This document shows, piece after piece, positions 31,901-38,641 of a stretch of DNA of 38,641 nucleotides. Made by a program: the position numbers and the translations under genes. Each line of letters begins with the position of its first letter. Position 1 is the stretch's first letter. Source of the DNA: an uncultured Spirochaetaceae bacterium (GTDB taxonomy: Bacteria > Spirochaetota > Spirochaetia > Sphaerochaetales > Sphaerochaetaceae); assembly GCA_944389085.1 (NCBI GenBank), contig CALXLB010000096.1:1-38641 (forward strand), read 5' to 3'. Under the pieces are notes generated by a model that had not been told where the DNA came from, did not search any database, and worked only from the letters and a program-made list of their open reading frames with translations.

Positions 31901-31926
31901 TGCAACCCCTTTTCTGTACTTCTAGA

Positions 31927-31955
31927 ATCCTAGGAAAATCCGGTAAAATAGTCAA
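31927..31955 (-). promoter_or_regulatory. Promoter of the DUF4912-GH57 unit
   Basis: TTGACT, a 17-base spacer and TAGGAT on the minus strand, about 26 bases before the ATG. A leader with SD AAAGGGG follows. Good consensus match. Confidence 0.7.
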
Positions 31956-32041
31956 CTAAACCGCATTTAAACGCACCAAACCGAGGTTTTTGTTAGTTTT
32001 CTTTTCCTGAAAATCTCCTTTTTCCTTCTTTTCAGCTGCAA

Positions 32042-32070
32042 TGTCCATTCTCACCCTTATGTGTTAAACT
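32042..32070 (+). promoter_or_regulatory. Candidate extended -10 promoter of the DUF3536 GH57 gene
   Basis: TGTTAAACT matches the extended -10 form TGnTAnnnT and ends 6 bases before the ATG. The -35 TGTCCA is weak. No SD precedes the gene, so a leaderless mRNA is likely if this promoter is used. Confidence 0.5.
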
Positions 32071-32076
32071 ATCCGC

Positions 32077-34401
32077 ATGAATTCAGAGAGAAAGAGAACA
32101 TCCATAATCCTTCATGGCCATTTCTATCAGCCACCGAGGGAAAATCCATTCACAGGCATAGTTCCAAAGCAGAGTTCTGCTAGTCCTTACAATGACTGGA
32201 ATGAGAGGATTTATCACGATTGCTATGGTGCGAATCTTCATTCAAGATATCTTGATTCAGATGGCCGCATCATCTCAATAACAAATAATTTTTCCTACAT
32301 TTCATATAATTTTGGTCCGACACTCCTTTCATGGATGAAGGAAAACCACCCCGATGCCATTGACGAACTGGTTGAATCGGACAAGGAATCCATAAAGCGC
32401 CTTGGACATGGCAATGCAATGGCTCAGAGCTTCAATCATACAATCCTTCCGCTGGACAAGGTAAAAGATGCCAGATTGCAGATTGAATGGGGTCTCATGG
32501 ACTTCGAGAAATTCTTCGGCCGCAAGGCTGAAGGCATGTGGCTTCCTGAGTGCGGAGTGAATAAGGATGTCATCCAGCTGCTTGCTGAAGAAGGAATGAA
32601 GTTCGTGGTTCTTTCTCCCTGGCAATGCAAAGCTGTAGAGGCAGAGGACGGCAAGATGACAGTTCTGCAGGGAAAACCTGCCCCATACTGGGAGCCATTC
32701 ATACTGACAGGCACCAATGGCGGGGAGATAGCAACATTCTTCTACCATCCTGGACTTGCTGAGGCCATATCTTTCGGCCATATGCTCCGCAGTGCTGATA
32801 ATCTCTATGCAACGCTCAAAAGCATAGAGGCAACAGATGGCAGACCTCTGATCCATACAGCAACGGATGGAGAGATTTATGGACACCATGAGCCATATGG
32901 AGATATGGCACTGGCTGCTCTGATCAGAAAAGTCGAGGAACGCGATGATTTTGTTCTCGATAATTATGCCTCATATCTGGAGCGTCATCCAGCTGTCAGA
33001 CACGCGGAACTTCATCAGGGAGAAAGCGGAAAAGGTACATCATGGTCATGCTCTCACGGAGTTTCAAGATGGTATAAGGACTGCGGCTGCCATACAGGAG
33101 GGGAAGCTGGGTGGAATCAGGCATGGAGAACTCCCCTGCGCAATGGACTGAATGCTCTTTCAGAAAAGCTTGACAGTATCTTCAGCGAGGAAATAAAGAA
33201 GATCTTCGGAGGCAAAGTAGATCCGGAGATGATCCTCAGAGAAGCGGGCCGTGAATATATCGGCGAAATCACTATGAGGGAACTGATAGAGAACCTCCAC
33301 AAGCAATACTCCTTTGCCTCCCTATATGATGTAGAACTCGCCCATCTGCTCTCAGGAATCAAGAACAAGCATTTTTCATTCACATCATGCGGATTCTTCT
33401 TCTCCGATATCTCGGGCATCGAACCGAGGCAGGATATCAAATATGCCCTATATGCAATCAGGATGTTCCAGCCATACTGCAAAGGCGATCTGCTCTTCCC
33501 GTTCCTTTCCGATCTGAGAAAAGCAAAGAGCAATATAAAATCACAGGGCGATGGAATGAATATCGCACAGGATGAAATGAAGGGGCTTCCAGGAGAAGCT
33601 GAAGCAGCGCTGTTCTTCTTCCTCAACCGCTCCCTTGCCCGTCCTACTGATTTCTGCGATACATACGGACGTTTCATTCTCTGCCATATGGACATCGACG
33701 ATGCAGAGAATTTCTCCGCAGATATAACAGATACAGTAACGCTGGAACTATTCAGATTCACAGTGCTTGCTTCATCATCCATCGACAGCGGTCTCAATCT
33801 GTATCTCTGTGAGAATGATGAGACTGATAAACCTATAAACAGGCTAAGGCTTACGAATCAGGATATACCTGACAGGATGCTCGATACTGTCTACACCTGG
33901 ATTGATAACTCCATGAATCAGATGACATTCACAGAGCTTGCTGAACTTGCCAGAGACATGAGGCATTTTTCTATGCTGGTGAAGAACTCCAGATACATTC
34001 CGATGGAGACACTGGTAATGGAGAATCTGGGACTGACAATCAAAATCATCAAATCCCTCTTCACAGTCTATGTTGATGTATCACCTGCTGAAAGAAAGGA
34101 AATACTGGGCAATATGATTGATTTCGTGCGCAAATGCGGAAGAGATTCAGATATAGCCTCAATCAACACAATTCTGTCAGCTCATTCAAAGTATCTTGCA
34201 TCGCTTGTCCGCTCGGAAGGACTAAGCCAGAAGAATGCAGATTCGATAATAGAACTTCTCACTCTTGCACGCTCTCATGGCTTTGAACCCGATACGAAGG
34301 ACCTGCAGAATATGATCTACCCATATTATTGCGGCAGGAAGAAAGCAGAATGCTCAGATGAGATTCTCCGCAATACGTCACTTACCCTGAACTTCGAGTA
34401 A
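32077..34401 (+). CDS. GH57 glycoside hydrolase with DUF3536 region
   Basis: 774 residues. N-terminal GH57 barrel: LHGHFYQPPRENP (the HxQP-type first motif), GMWLPECGVNKDV with the nucleophile Glu intact, and TATDGEIYGHHEPYGD with the acid/base Asp. The long C-terminal half is the DUF3536 helical region (contains CSHGVSRWYKDCGC). This subgroup is linked to alpha-glucan metabolism, and the exact activity is not established. No signal peptide, so cytosolic. It is divergent from the DUF4912-GH57 pair, with a 177-base promoter gap, and its 3' end overlaps recN by 24 bases. Confidence 0.85.
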   Translation: MNSERKRTSIILHGHFYQPPRENPFTGIVPKQSSASPYNDWNERIYHDCYGANLHSRYLDSDGRIISITNNFSYISYNFGPTLLSWMKENHPDAIDELVESDKESIKRLGHGNAMAQSFNHTILPLDKVKDARLQIEWGLMDFEKFFGRKAEGMWLPECGVNKDVIQLLAEEGMKFVVLSPWQCKAVEAEDGKMTVLQGKPAPYWEPFILTGTNGGEIATFFYHPGLAEAISFGHMLRSADNLYATLKSIEATDGRPLIHTATDGEIYGHHEPYGDMALAALIRKVEERDDFVLDNYASYLERHPAVRHAELHQGESGKGTSWSCSHGVSRWYKDCGCHTGGEAGWNQAWRTPLRNGLNALSEKLDSIFSEEIKKIFGGKVDPEMILREAGREYIGEITMRELIENLHKQYSFASLYDVELAHLLSGIKNKHFSFTSCGFFFSDISGIEPRQDIKYALYAIRMFQPYCKGDLLFPFLSDLRKAKSNIKSQGDGMNIAQDEMKGLPGEAEAALFFFLNRSLARPTDFCDTYGRFILCHMDIDDAENFSADITDTVTLELFRFTVLASSSIDSGLNLYLCENDETDKPINRLRLTNQDIPDRMLDTVYTWIDNSMNQMTFTELAELARDMRHFSMLVKNSRYIPMETLVMENLGLTIKIIKSLFTVYVDVSPAERKEILGNMIDFVRKCGRDSDIASINTILSAHSKYLASLVRSEGLSQKNADSIIELLTLARSHGFEPDTKDLQNMIYPYYCGRKKAECSDEILRNTSLTLNFE

Positions 34402-36030
34402 CGCTCTGGCATGCTCAAGAGAAAGTCCGCTCGTCTCTCCAGAAAGGAGGCGGGCGATTTCTTTTACTCTCTCCTCTCCTTCAACCTTGCGGATGGTGGT
34501 AAGCGTCCGCCCTCCTTTCTCTTCCTTCTCCACAAGATAATGAGAAGCCGCTCTGGAAGCTATCTGGGGCAGATGTGTGATTGCAATGATCTGCTCACTC
34601 TGGGAAAGAAGTTTCATCTCCTCACCTACGGCATTGGCAACAGAACCGCCGATACCGCTGTCTATCTCATCAAAGAGCATGGTAGGTGCGTCATTGCCTG
34701 ATCTGAGTGCAACCTTGATGGAAAGCATTATCCTGGAAAGTTCTCCGCCTGAAGCTGTGTTCTGGATGGGAGAAAGCTTCTCGCCTTTGTTGGGTGCAAT
34801 AAGGAACGCAATGCTTTCACAGCCATCAGGACCAGGAGAATCGAGACGATCGATTTTAATTCTGAACTCCGCAGAAGGCATTCCCAGCTTGCGTAGATTT
34901 GCCTCGATATTCTTCTCCAGAAGAGAGGCAGATTTCTTCCTTTCAGAAAGAAGTTTCTCTCCATTTTCCAGAAGCTTTGCCTCTTCCTTTTCAACAGAAG
35001 CCATAAGCGATGAAAGAAGCGATTCGCTGTTATCTGCATCTTCGAGCTTCTTCCGGAAATCATCTCTGCGTCTTATTGCTTCTTCAATGCTTCCTCCGAA
35101 ACGCCTTCTGATACGCTGAAGCTGCATCAGGCGGTTATTCTTCTCCTCCATCTCTGTTTCTGAGAAATCAATGGATGTGAGATGATCCCGGAGAGAAAGA
35201 AGGATATCATCAGCTTCAATTCCTATATTCTCAGTCCTGTCAGTGTAAGCTGTCAGTCTCTGGTCCTTCCTTGAAGCTTTACGGATAATCTCAAGAGCTT
35301 CTGAAAGCGATGAGGAGGCTGTGCGCATCTCAGAGACAGCAGATGCAAGACTTTCCCTGATGAACTCAGCGGAATTCATCACTTCCATCTCGGCTTTAAG
35401 TGTTTCTTCCTCTCCCTCTTTCAGATCTGCTTCCTCCAGTTCCTTGAGCGAGAAACGCATGTAATCAGCTTCTTCAAGAGCTTTCTCTATGCTTTCTTTC
35501 TGTATCTCAAGATTCTTCTCAGCCTCTCTGACTGCTCTATACTGGCTTCGGTATTCTGAACTCAGCTTCTCGAGATGACCGAATTCATCGAGCATTGAGC
35601 GGAGCACATCCATATGAAGAAGAGATTGATGCGCATGCTGTGAAGATACATCAACAAGCAGATGCCCAAGCTCTTCCCCTTCTTTCACTGTAACGGGGGA
35701 ACCGTTTACAGTATATACAGAACGTCCATTGACTCTTATAAGGCGGCGGATGACTATCACACCATCATCTACCTCGATACCATGTGCTTCTGTCCATGCA
35801 GTAACCTGAGGGGAGGAAAGAACTGTGAAAACGCCCGAAATCTCGGCACTCTCCTCACCCTGCCTGACAGCTTCTTTATCAGCTTTCGCTCCGAGCAGAA
35901 GCGCAAGAGCTCCCAGCATAATGGATTTTCCCGATCCGGTCTCACCTGTAAGGACTGTGAAACCATCACTGAATGATATATCGAGTCTATCAATAAGCAC
36001 ATAGCTTCTAACGCTCAGCTGTTCAAGCAT
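34378..36030 (-). CDS. recN: DNA repair ATPase RecN
   Basis: About 550 residues. SMC-like protein acting early in double-strand break repair. N-terminal Walker A GETGSGKSIMLGALALLLG with preceding LSVRSYVLIDRLDISF, two coiled-coil arms (about 150-220 and 290-360) and a C-terminal half with the ABC signature SGGELSRIMLSIK, Walker B PTMLFDEIDSGIGG and the GEEMKLLSQSEQIIAITHLPQIAS D-loop/H-loop region. I prefer the ATG of MLEQLSVRS with SD AGGAGA, which overlaps the nadK stop; an ATG 30 bases earlier is inside nadK. Last gene of the degT-nadK-recN unit. Confidence 0.96.
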   Translation of the reverse strand: MLEQLSVRSYVLIDRLDISFSDGFTVLTGETGSGKSIMLGALALLLGAKADKEAVRQGEESAEISGVFTVLSSPQVTAWTEAHGIEVDDGVIVIRRLIRVNGRSVYTVNGSPVTVKEGEELGHLLVDVSSQHAHQSLLHMDVLRSMLDEFGHLEKLSSEYRSQYRAVREAEKNLEIQKESIEKALEEADYMRFSLKELEEADLKEGEEETLKAEMEVMNSAEFIRESLASAVSEMRTASSSLSEALEIIRKASRKDQRLTAYTDRTENIGIEADDILLSLRDHLTSIDFSETEMEEKNNRLMQLQRIRRRFGGSIEEAIRRRDDFRKKLEDADNSESLLSSLMASVEKEEAKLLENGEKLLSERKKSASLLEKNIEANLRKLGMPSAEFRIKIDRLDSPGPDGCESIAFLIAPNKGEKLSPIQNTASGGELSRIMLSIKVALRSGNDAPTMLFDEIDSGIGGSVANAVGEEMKLLSQSEQIIAITHLPQIASRAASHYLVEKEEKGGRTLTTIRKVEGEERVKEIARLLSGETSGLSLEHARALLEVQGK

Positions 36031-36871
36031 GCATCTCTCCTGACCAGTGCAGTTTATCACGAATGACTTCAGTGAAATTCCTTCTCAGCGATTTCACGAG
36101 AAGCACCTTGCTTCTGCTCTTTTCAACAGTGATAGTATCATTCTCTTCCAATGGAAAGAAAAGCTGTCCATCAACTGTGAGCAGCAAATCAGTTCTCTGT
36201 CCTTTATTGACAGTCAGTGTAACGACTTTCCCTGATGTAACAAGAGGTCTGTTGGAAAGTGTGAACGGGCAGACAGGGGTGATGATGACAGCTGACATAT
36301 CCGCATCGAGGATTGGACCACCAGCTGCCAGCGAATAACCTGTAGATCCTGTAGGAGTCGCGATGATCATGCCGTCGGCACGGAAGGAACCTGCAGTGGT
36401 TTTATCAAGGGACAGATCCAGAGAGATGACTTTAGCAATACCGGAAGAGGAGATTACCGCTTCATTGAGAGCAGAGGCTGTCCATACTCTCTTTCCATTC
36501 CTATGAACTGTCACACGAAGCATCAGACGTCTGGATATATTGCTGCCATTCTCCAGGAAATATGTAAATGCTTCCTTCCACTCATCCTTTCCAACTTCTG
36601 TGATATAACCAAAAGTCCCGAGGTTCACAGGCAGAATAGGAATACCCATTTCATTGACAGCGCGGGCAGCATAAAGGACAGTACCATCACCACCGAGAGT
36701 GATGACAAGGTCTGTATCGGCAGGCACAGAGATGTCATCCGTACCTGTTTTTGTGCTGATGACACTGCACTTGATTGAGATATCTGAAAGATAATTCATT
36801 ATCTCCTCAGAGAGTGCTTTACTCTCCTTTTTCAGTCCATTGGCAATAATAAATACAGACCGTATCTTCAT
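36023..36871 (-). CDS. nadK: NAD kinase
   Basis: 282 residues. Phosphorylates NAD to NADP in the cytosol. Motifs: LVITLGGDGTVLYAARA with the catalytic Asp, NLGTFGYITEV, the NE motif in ALNEAVIS, DGMIIATPTGSTGYSLAAGGPI, and ITPVCPFTLSNRPLV. All residues expected for activity are present. A GGTGAG SD precedes the ATG; the degT stop lies 3 bases upstream. nadK-recN adjacency is common in bacteria. Confidence 0.97.
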   Translation of the reverse strand: MKIRSVFIIANGLKKESKALSEEIMNYLSDISIKCSVISTKTGTDDISVPADTDLVITLGGDGTVLYAARAVNEMGIPILPVNLGTFGYITEVGKDEWKEAFTYFLENGSNISRRLMLRVTVHRNGKRVWTASALNEAVISSSGIAKVISLDLSLDKTTAGSFRADGMIIATPTGSTGYSLAAGGPILDADMSAVIITPVCPFTLSNRPLVTSGKVVTLTVNKGQRTDLLLTVDGQLFFPLEENDTITVEKSRSKVLLVKSLRRNFTEVIRDKLHWSGEMHA

Positions 36872-36874
36872 ATC

Positions 36875-37909
36875 TCACCCCAGATGGCTGACAACACGCT
36901 GTATCGATTCTATCTCTGACTTGGAGAGGAAAGGATAAAGCGGAAACGAAATAGCTCTTGTCACAGGAGCAATGGCATTCGGGAATCTGTCATATTTATC
37001 CTGATACCTCGATCCTATGGAAGAAGTGAATGTCCTCCGAGAAGAGACACCGTGCTTCTGGGCAAACTCGATAGCCTCATCAGGACGTGTATTCACAACA
37101 ACGGAAAAACCATATCCATTGGCATAGAATGAAGGAGAAGATGCTCCGAAAAGCTTTGCACCGCTCTTCATCTGAGACTGAGTAAAAAGCCTATAGAGCT
37201 CATTGCGACGGGCAAGAAGCGCATCAATCTTTCCCAGCTGCACAATTCCAAGAGCTGCATTCATATCGGGAAGATCAACATATGGAGAACCTATTGCCGC
37301 CTCTTTTTTCAGCTTTTCGATTTTATCATCATCAGAAGAGACAGCAGCAGCTCCACCACCTGTGGAAATAACTCCATTCTCCTCAAATTCTGAAATGACT
37401 ATATCTCCACCCATACCTGCGTGCACAGTCTCAGACCAGACAGAGCCCAAAGACTGAGAGATATCCTCAATAACAGGAAGCCCGAGTTCTTTTACGCCCT
37501 CAAAGTTTTCAGGAATCTGACACACAGGTTCGTAATAAATAAAAGCTTTCGGGTTTTCTTCCAGCTTGTTGGCAGCATCTTCCAGGCTTGGAAGACCTGC
37601 TTCATCTGTGTCTATCAGTATTGGCTTTATGCCAGTGCGCCTGAATGCCTCAAGATAGATTTTTGGAGACAAAACAGAGATAAGGACGGAATCTCCTTCC
37701 TTCAGCTCAAGAGCATTGAGAGAGGCAACAATCGCATCCAGATAAGAGCGGAGCGCAATGCCATCTTTCTTTCCGATATATGCAGAAAATAACTTCAGGA
37801 ACTCCTTTTTTCTCTCTCCTGGTCCGATCTTCTCGTCGACCATTGTCTGAAGAACAGCATCCATATCTTTTCTGTAAAGCGCAGGTTTGTAGAATCTGAT
37901 TAAAGCCAT
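36875..37909 (-). CDS. DegT/DnrJ/EryC1-fold protein lacking the PLP lysine
   Basis: 344 residues. The fold matches sugar-nucleotide aminotransferases: KPALYRKDMDAVLQTM at the start, LKEGDSVLISVLSPKIYLEAFRRTGIKPILIDTD, and VIEDISQSLGS with the PLP-ring Asp149. Where the family has SFxxTKxLxxGEGG, this protein reads SEFEENGVISTGGG (173-186), with no Lys to form the Schiff base. The early SGTxAL motif is also changed (ALRSYLDAI). It is therefore unlikely to be a normal aminotransferase. A binding, regulatory or dehydratase-like role is possible. First gene of the degT-nadK-recN unit, without an SD and with TAATAT 6 bases before the ATG. Confidence 0.75.
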   Translation of the reverse strand: MALIRFYKPALYRKDMDAVLQTMVDEKIGPGERKKEFLKLFSAYIGKKDGIALRSYLDAIVASLNALELKEGDSVLISVLSPKIYLEAFRRTGIKPILIDTDEAGLPSLEDAANKLEENPKAFIYYEPVCQIPENFEGVKELGLPVIEDISQSLGSVWSETVHAGMGGDIVISEFEENGVISTGGGAAAVSSDDDKIEKLKKEAAIGSPYVDLPDMNAALGIVQLGKIDALLARRNELYRLFTQSQMKSGAKLFGASSPSFYANGYGFSVVVNTRPDEAIEFAQKHGVSSRRTFTSSIGSRYQDKYDRFPNAIAPVTRAISFPLYPFLSKSEIESIQRVVSHLG

Positions 37910-37915
37910 ATTCCC

Positions 37916-37944
37916 ATATTAGCAAATATAGTTGTCATGGGCAA
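37916..37944 (-). promoter_or_regulatory. Promoter of degT-nadK-recN, possible leaderless start
   Basis: TTGCCC, a 17-base spacer and TAATAT with an upstream TG (extended -10), ending 6 bases before the ATG. No SD is present. Confidence 0.55.
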
Positions 37945-37974
37945 AGAAATACATAAGGCAAAAGCGGCCAGAGA

Positions 37975-38067
37975 TAGAAAAAGACCAGCCGACGGGGACT
38001 GGTCGTTAAGCCTAACGGAAACAGTGAATATTTCAGGGAGGATAGGAAATGCATCGTCTGCTTCCGT
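37975..38067 (-). ncRNA. Candidate small structured RNA with a C-rich apical loop
   Basis: About 93 nt bounded by an extended -10 promoter and a terminator. The 5' end AACGGAAGCAG pairs with CTGTTTCCGTT (11 bp with one G-U) around a 33-base loop. Inside, ATTTC/GAAAT can close a smaller stem whose loop shows CTATCCTCCCT, containing CCTCCC, the complement of an SD. A 9-base spacer leads to the terminator hairpin. I find no reading frame of note and no match in memory to 6S, SRP, tmRNA or RNase P motifs. A regulatory sRNA is the best guess. Confidence 0.55.
37978..38004 (-). terminator. Rho-independent terminator of the candidate small RNA
   Basis: On the minus strand GACCAG and CTGGTC form a 6-bp stem with a GC-rich 10-base loop, followed directly by TTTTT. 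It also insulates degT from upstream reading. Confidence 0.75.
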
Positions 38068-38072
38068 TTATT

Positions 38073-38081
38073 ATTATAACA
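38073..38081 (-). promoter_or_regulatory. Extended -10 promoter of the candidate small RNA
   Basis: TGTTATAAT on the minus strand: a perfect -10 with the TG extension. No good -35 is seen, as expected for extended -10 promoters. The predicted TSS falls at the first bases of the 11-bp stem. Confidence 0.6.
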
Positions 38082-38224
38082 AATTAATTCAAAACGTGTT
38101 GGACTTTTTTCAGTAAGTTTCTATATTGCAATGATATCAAAAGAATAGAAAAGCTAAATTCATTGTGTTTTTCAGATGTATTTTCTAACAATAATCCATT
38201 GTTCAACAGACACACTGCACATTG

Positions 38225-38252
38225 AAAAAGCCCTGAGGAAAACCCCAAGGCT
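38225..38252 (-). terminator. Rho-independent terminator after the surface-protein gene
   Basis: On the minus strand GCCTTGGGG and CCTCAGGGC form a 9-bp stem with wobble pairs around a short loop, followed by TTTTT. It lies 25 bases past the stop codon of the partial gene at the window edge. Between here and the small-RNA promoter the DNA is AT-rich with nothing else supported. Confidence 0.8.
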
Positions 38253-38276
38253 TAAACATAGTACTAATAACAGAGC

Positions 38277-38641
38277 TTAGACAAGTGATTTACCACCCTC
38301 TTCAGTAAGTATTTCCAATGTACTTGAACCGCCCTTATAATGGTTGTCACCTACAGCAGCTGTACTTGCATACTGGGATGAGATAAAAGTCACTGTATTT
38401 GTGTTATCACTTGCAACATAAACAATATTTGAATCTGGATTCAAGCTTTTGAGCGAAGTATTTTCCAGAATACATTTAATCGGTTGTGTCTCGTAAGCTA
38501 CACTTCCACGATTTCCAACGACAAGCACGGCAGAAGGAACATAACTTCCCTCTCCCCAAGCTCCAGTCAGATAAGACGCATTACCAGAAACATCTGCAGT
38601 ATTAGTAACTGTAAGACTACTATTTCTAATCTTAATATCAC
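38277..38641 (-). CDS. C-terminal end of a Thr/Ser/Asn-rich surface-type protein, 5' end outside
   Basis: Partial: the frame is open to the window edge (about 120 residues to the stop). The sequence is rich in Ser, Thr, Asn, Val and Gly, with short beta-strand-like units (SSLTVTNTADVSGNASYLTG, then NSSL- and SGN-type turns), as in beta-helix adhesins or autotransporter passenger proteins. No membrane segment or sorting signal is seen at the C-terminus, which ends EEGGKSLV. The codon use looks more AT-rich than in the neighbouring housekeeping genes, which would fit transfer or fast evolution. A GTG at 38528 could be read as a start but the frame clearly continues upstream. Confidence 0.6.
   Translation of the reverse strand, partial: DIKIRNSSLTVTNTADVSGNASYLTGAWGEGSYVPSAVLVVGNRGSVAYETQPIKCILENTSLKSLNPDSNIVYVASDNTNTVTFISSQYASTAAVGDNHYKGGSSTLEILTEEGGKSLV

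Noticed and set aside
36031..36060. The upstream ATG as recN start
   Set aside because: It is inside nadK and has no SD; the later ATG has AGGAGA five bases upstream and the normal RecN opening.
38277..38528. A complete 83-residue gene starting at GTG 38528
   Set aside because: The same frame is open upstream to the window edge with similar composition, so this is only the end of a longer protein.
1..38641. CRISPR arrays, tRNA or rRNA genes, prophage genes
   Set aside because: No regular repeat-spacer pattern, no cloverleaf-like stretch and no phage structural gene was seen; almost all of the window is accounted for by coding sequence.

Overview
The window looks like chromosomal DNA of a spirochaete, most likely from or near the Sphaerochaeta group (Sphaerochaetaceae). 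This is inference from protein content, not from an rRNA gene: a shortened cell-division cluster without ftsI, a DUF4912/GH57 pair, the style of the sugar-binding protein, and xerC-hslV-hslU-flhF order. Nearly every base is coding. Genes within operons overlap or abut and carry Shine-Dalgarno (SD) sites. No tRNA, rRNA or CRISPR was seen.

Layout. 1-2.7 kb (minus): cvpA, a holB-like clamp-loader gene and a PAS histidine kinase cut by the window edge. 2.8-5.5 kb (plus): secA, then an IS3-type left-end relic. 5.9-7.9 kb: a divergent envelope pair, a LysM/LytM protein with all metal ligands lost and a class B penicillin-binding protein (PBP) reduced to membrane anchor plus pedestal. 7.9-11.75 kb (minus): xerC, hslV, hslU, flhF. 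11.8-21.4 kb (minus): a nine-gene amino-sugar operon (GH20, LacI regulator, amidohydrolase, ABC binding protein, two permeases, nagB-like, nagA, SIS protein) behind a strong promoter with two LacI-type palindromes. 21.7-29.4 kb (minus): mraZ, rsmH, ftsL-like, ftsW-like, ftsQ-like, ftsA, ftsZ, xerD-like and a degenerate dprA-like gene. 29.6-34.4 kb: glycogen-type GH57 genes (branching-enzyme type with DUF4912, and a divergent DUF3536 type). 34.4-37.9 kb (minus): a DegT-type protein, nadK, recN. 37.9-38.6 kb: a probable small RNA and the 3' end of a surface-protein gene.

Two stories stand out. First, the peptidoglycan machinery is hollowed out in several independent genes: no ftsI between ftsL and ftsW, an FtsW-like protein lacking the usual SEDS (FtsW/RodA family) catalytic Asp and the SYGGSS signature, a PBP without its transpeptidase domain, and a LytM domain without zinc ligands. 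FtsZ and FtsA remain intact. This fits what is reported for Sphaerochaeta (PBPs missing, beta-lactam resistance, non-spiral cells), and suggests the leftover parts may have been kept as scaffold or regulatory proteins.

Second, the amino-sugar operon is flanked by an imperfect direct repeat of about 58 bp. One copy is the 3' end of the dprA-like gene; the other is an orphan copy of that same gene end just upstream of xerC. The simplest reading is that dprA-like and xerC were once neighbours and a roughly 10-kb catabolic island was inserted between them.

Other notable points: five genes that begin transcription units have a -10-like box 6-7 nt before the ATG and no SD site (candidate leaderless mRNAs), and several enzymes have a changed key residue (GH57 nucleophile Asp, DegT without the PLP lysine, NagB-like with ENG/NDP).
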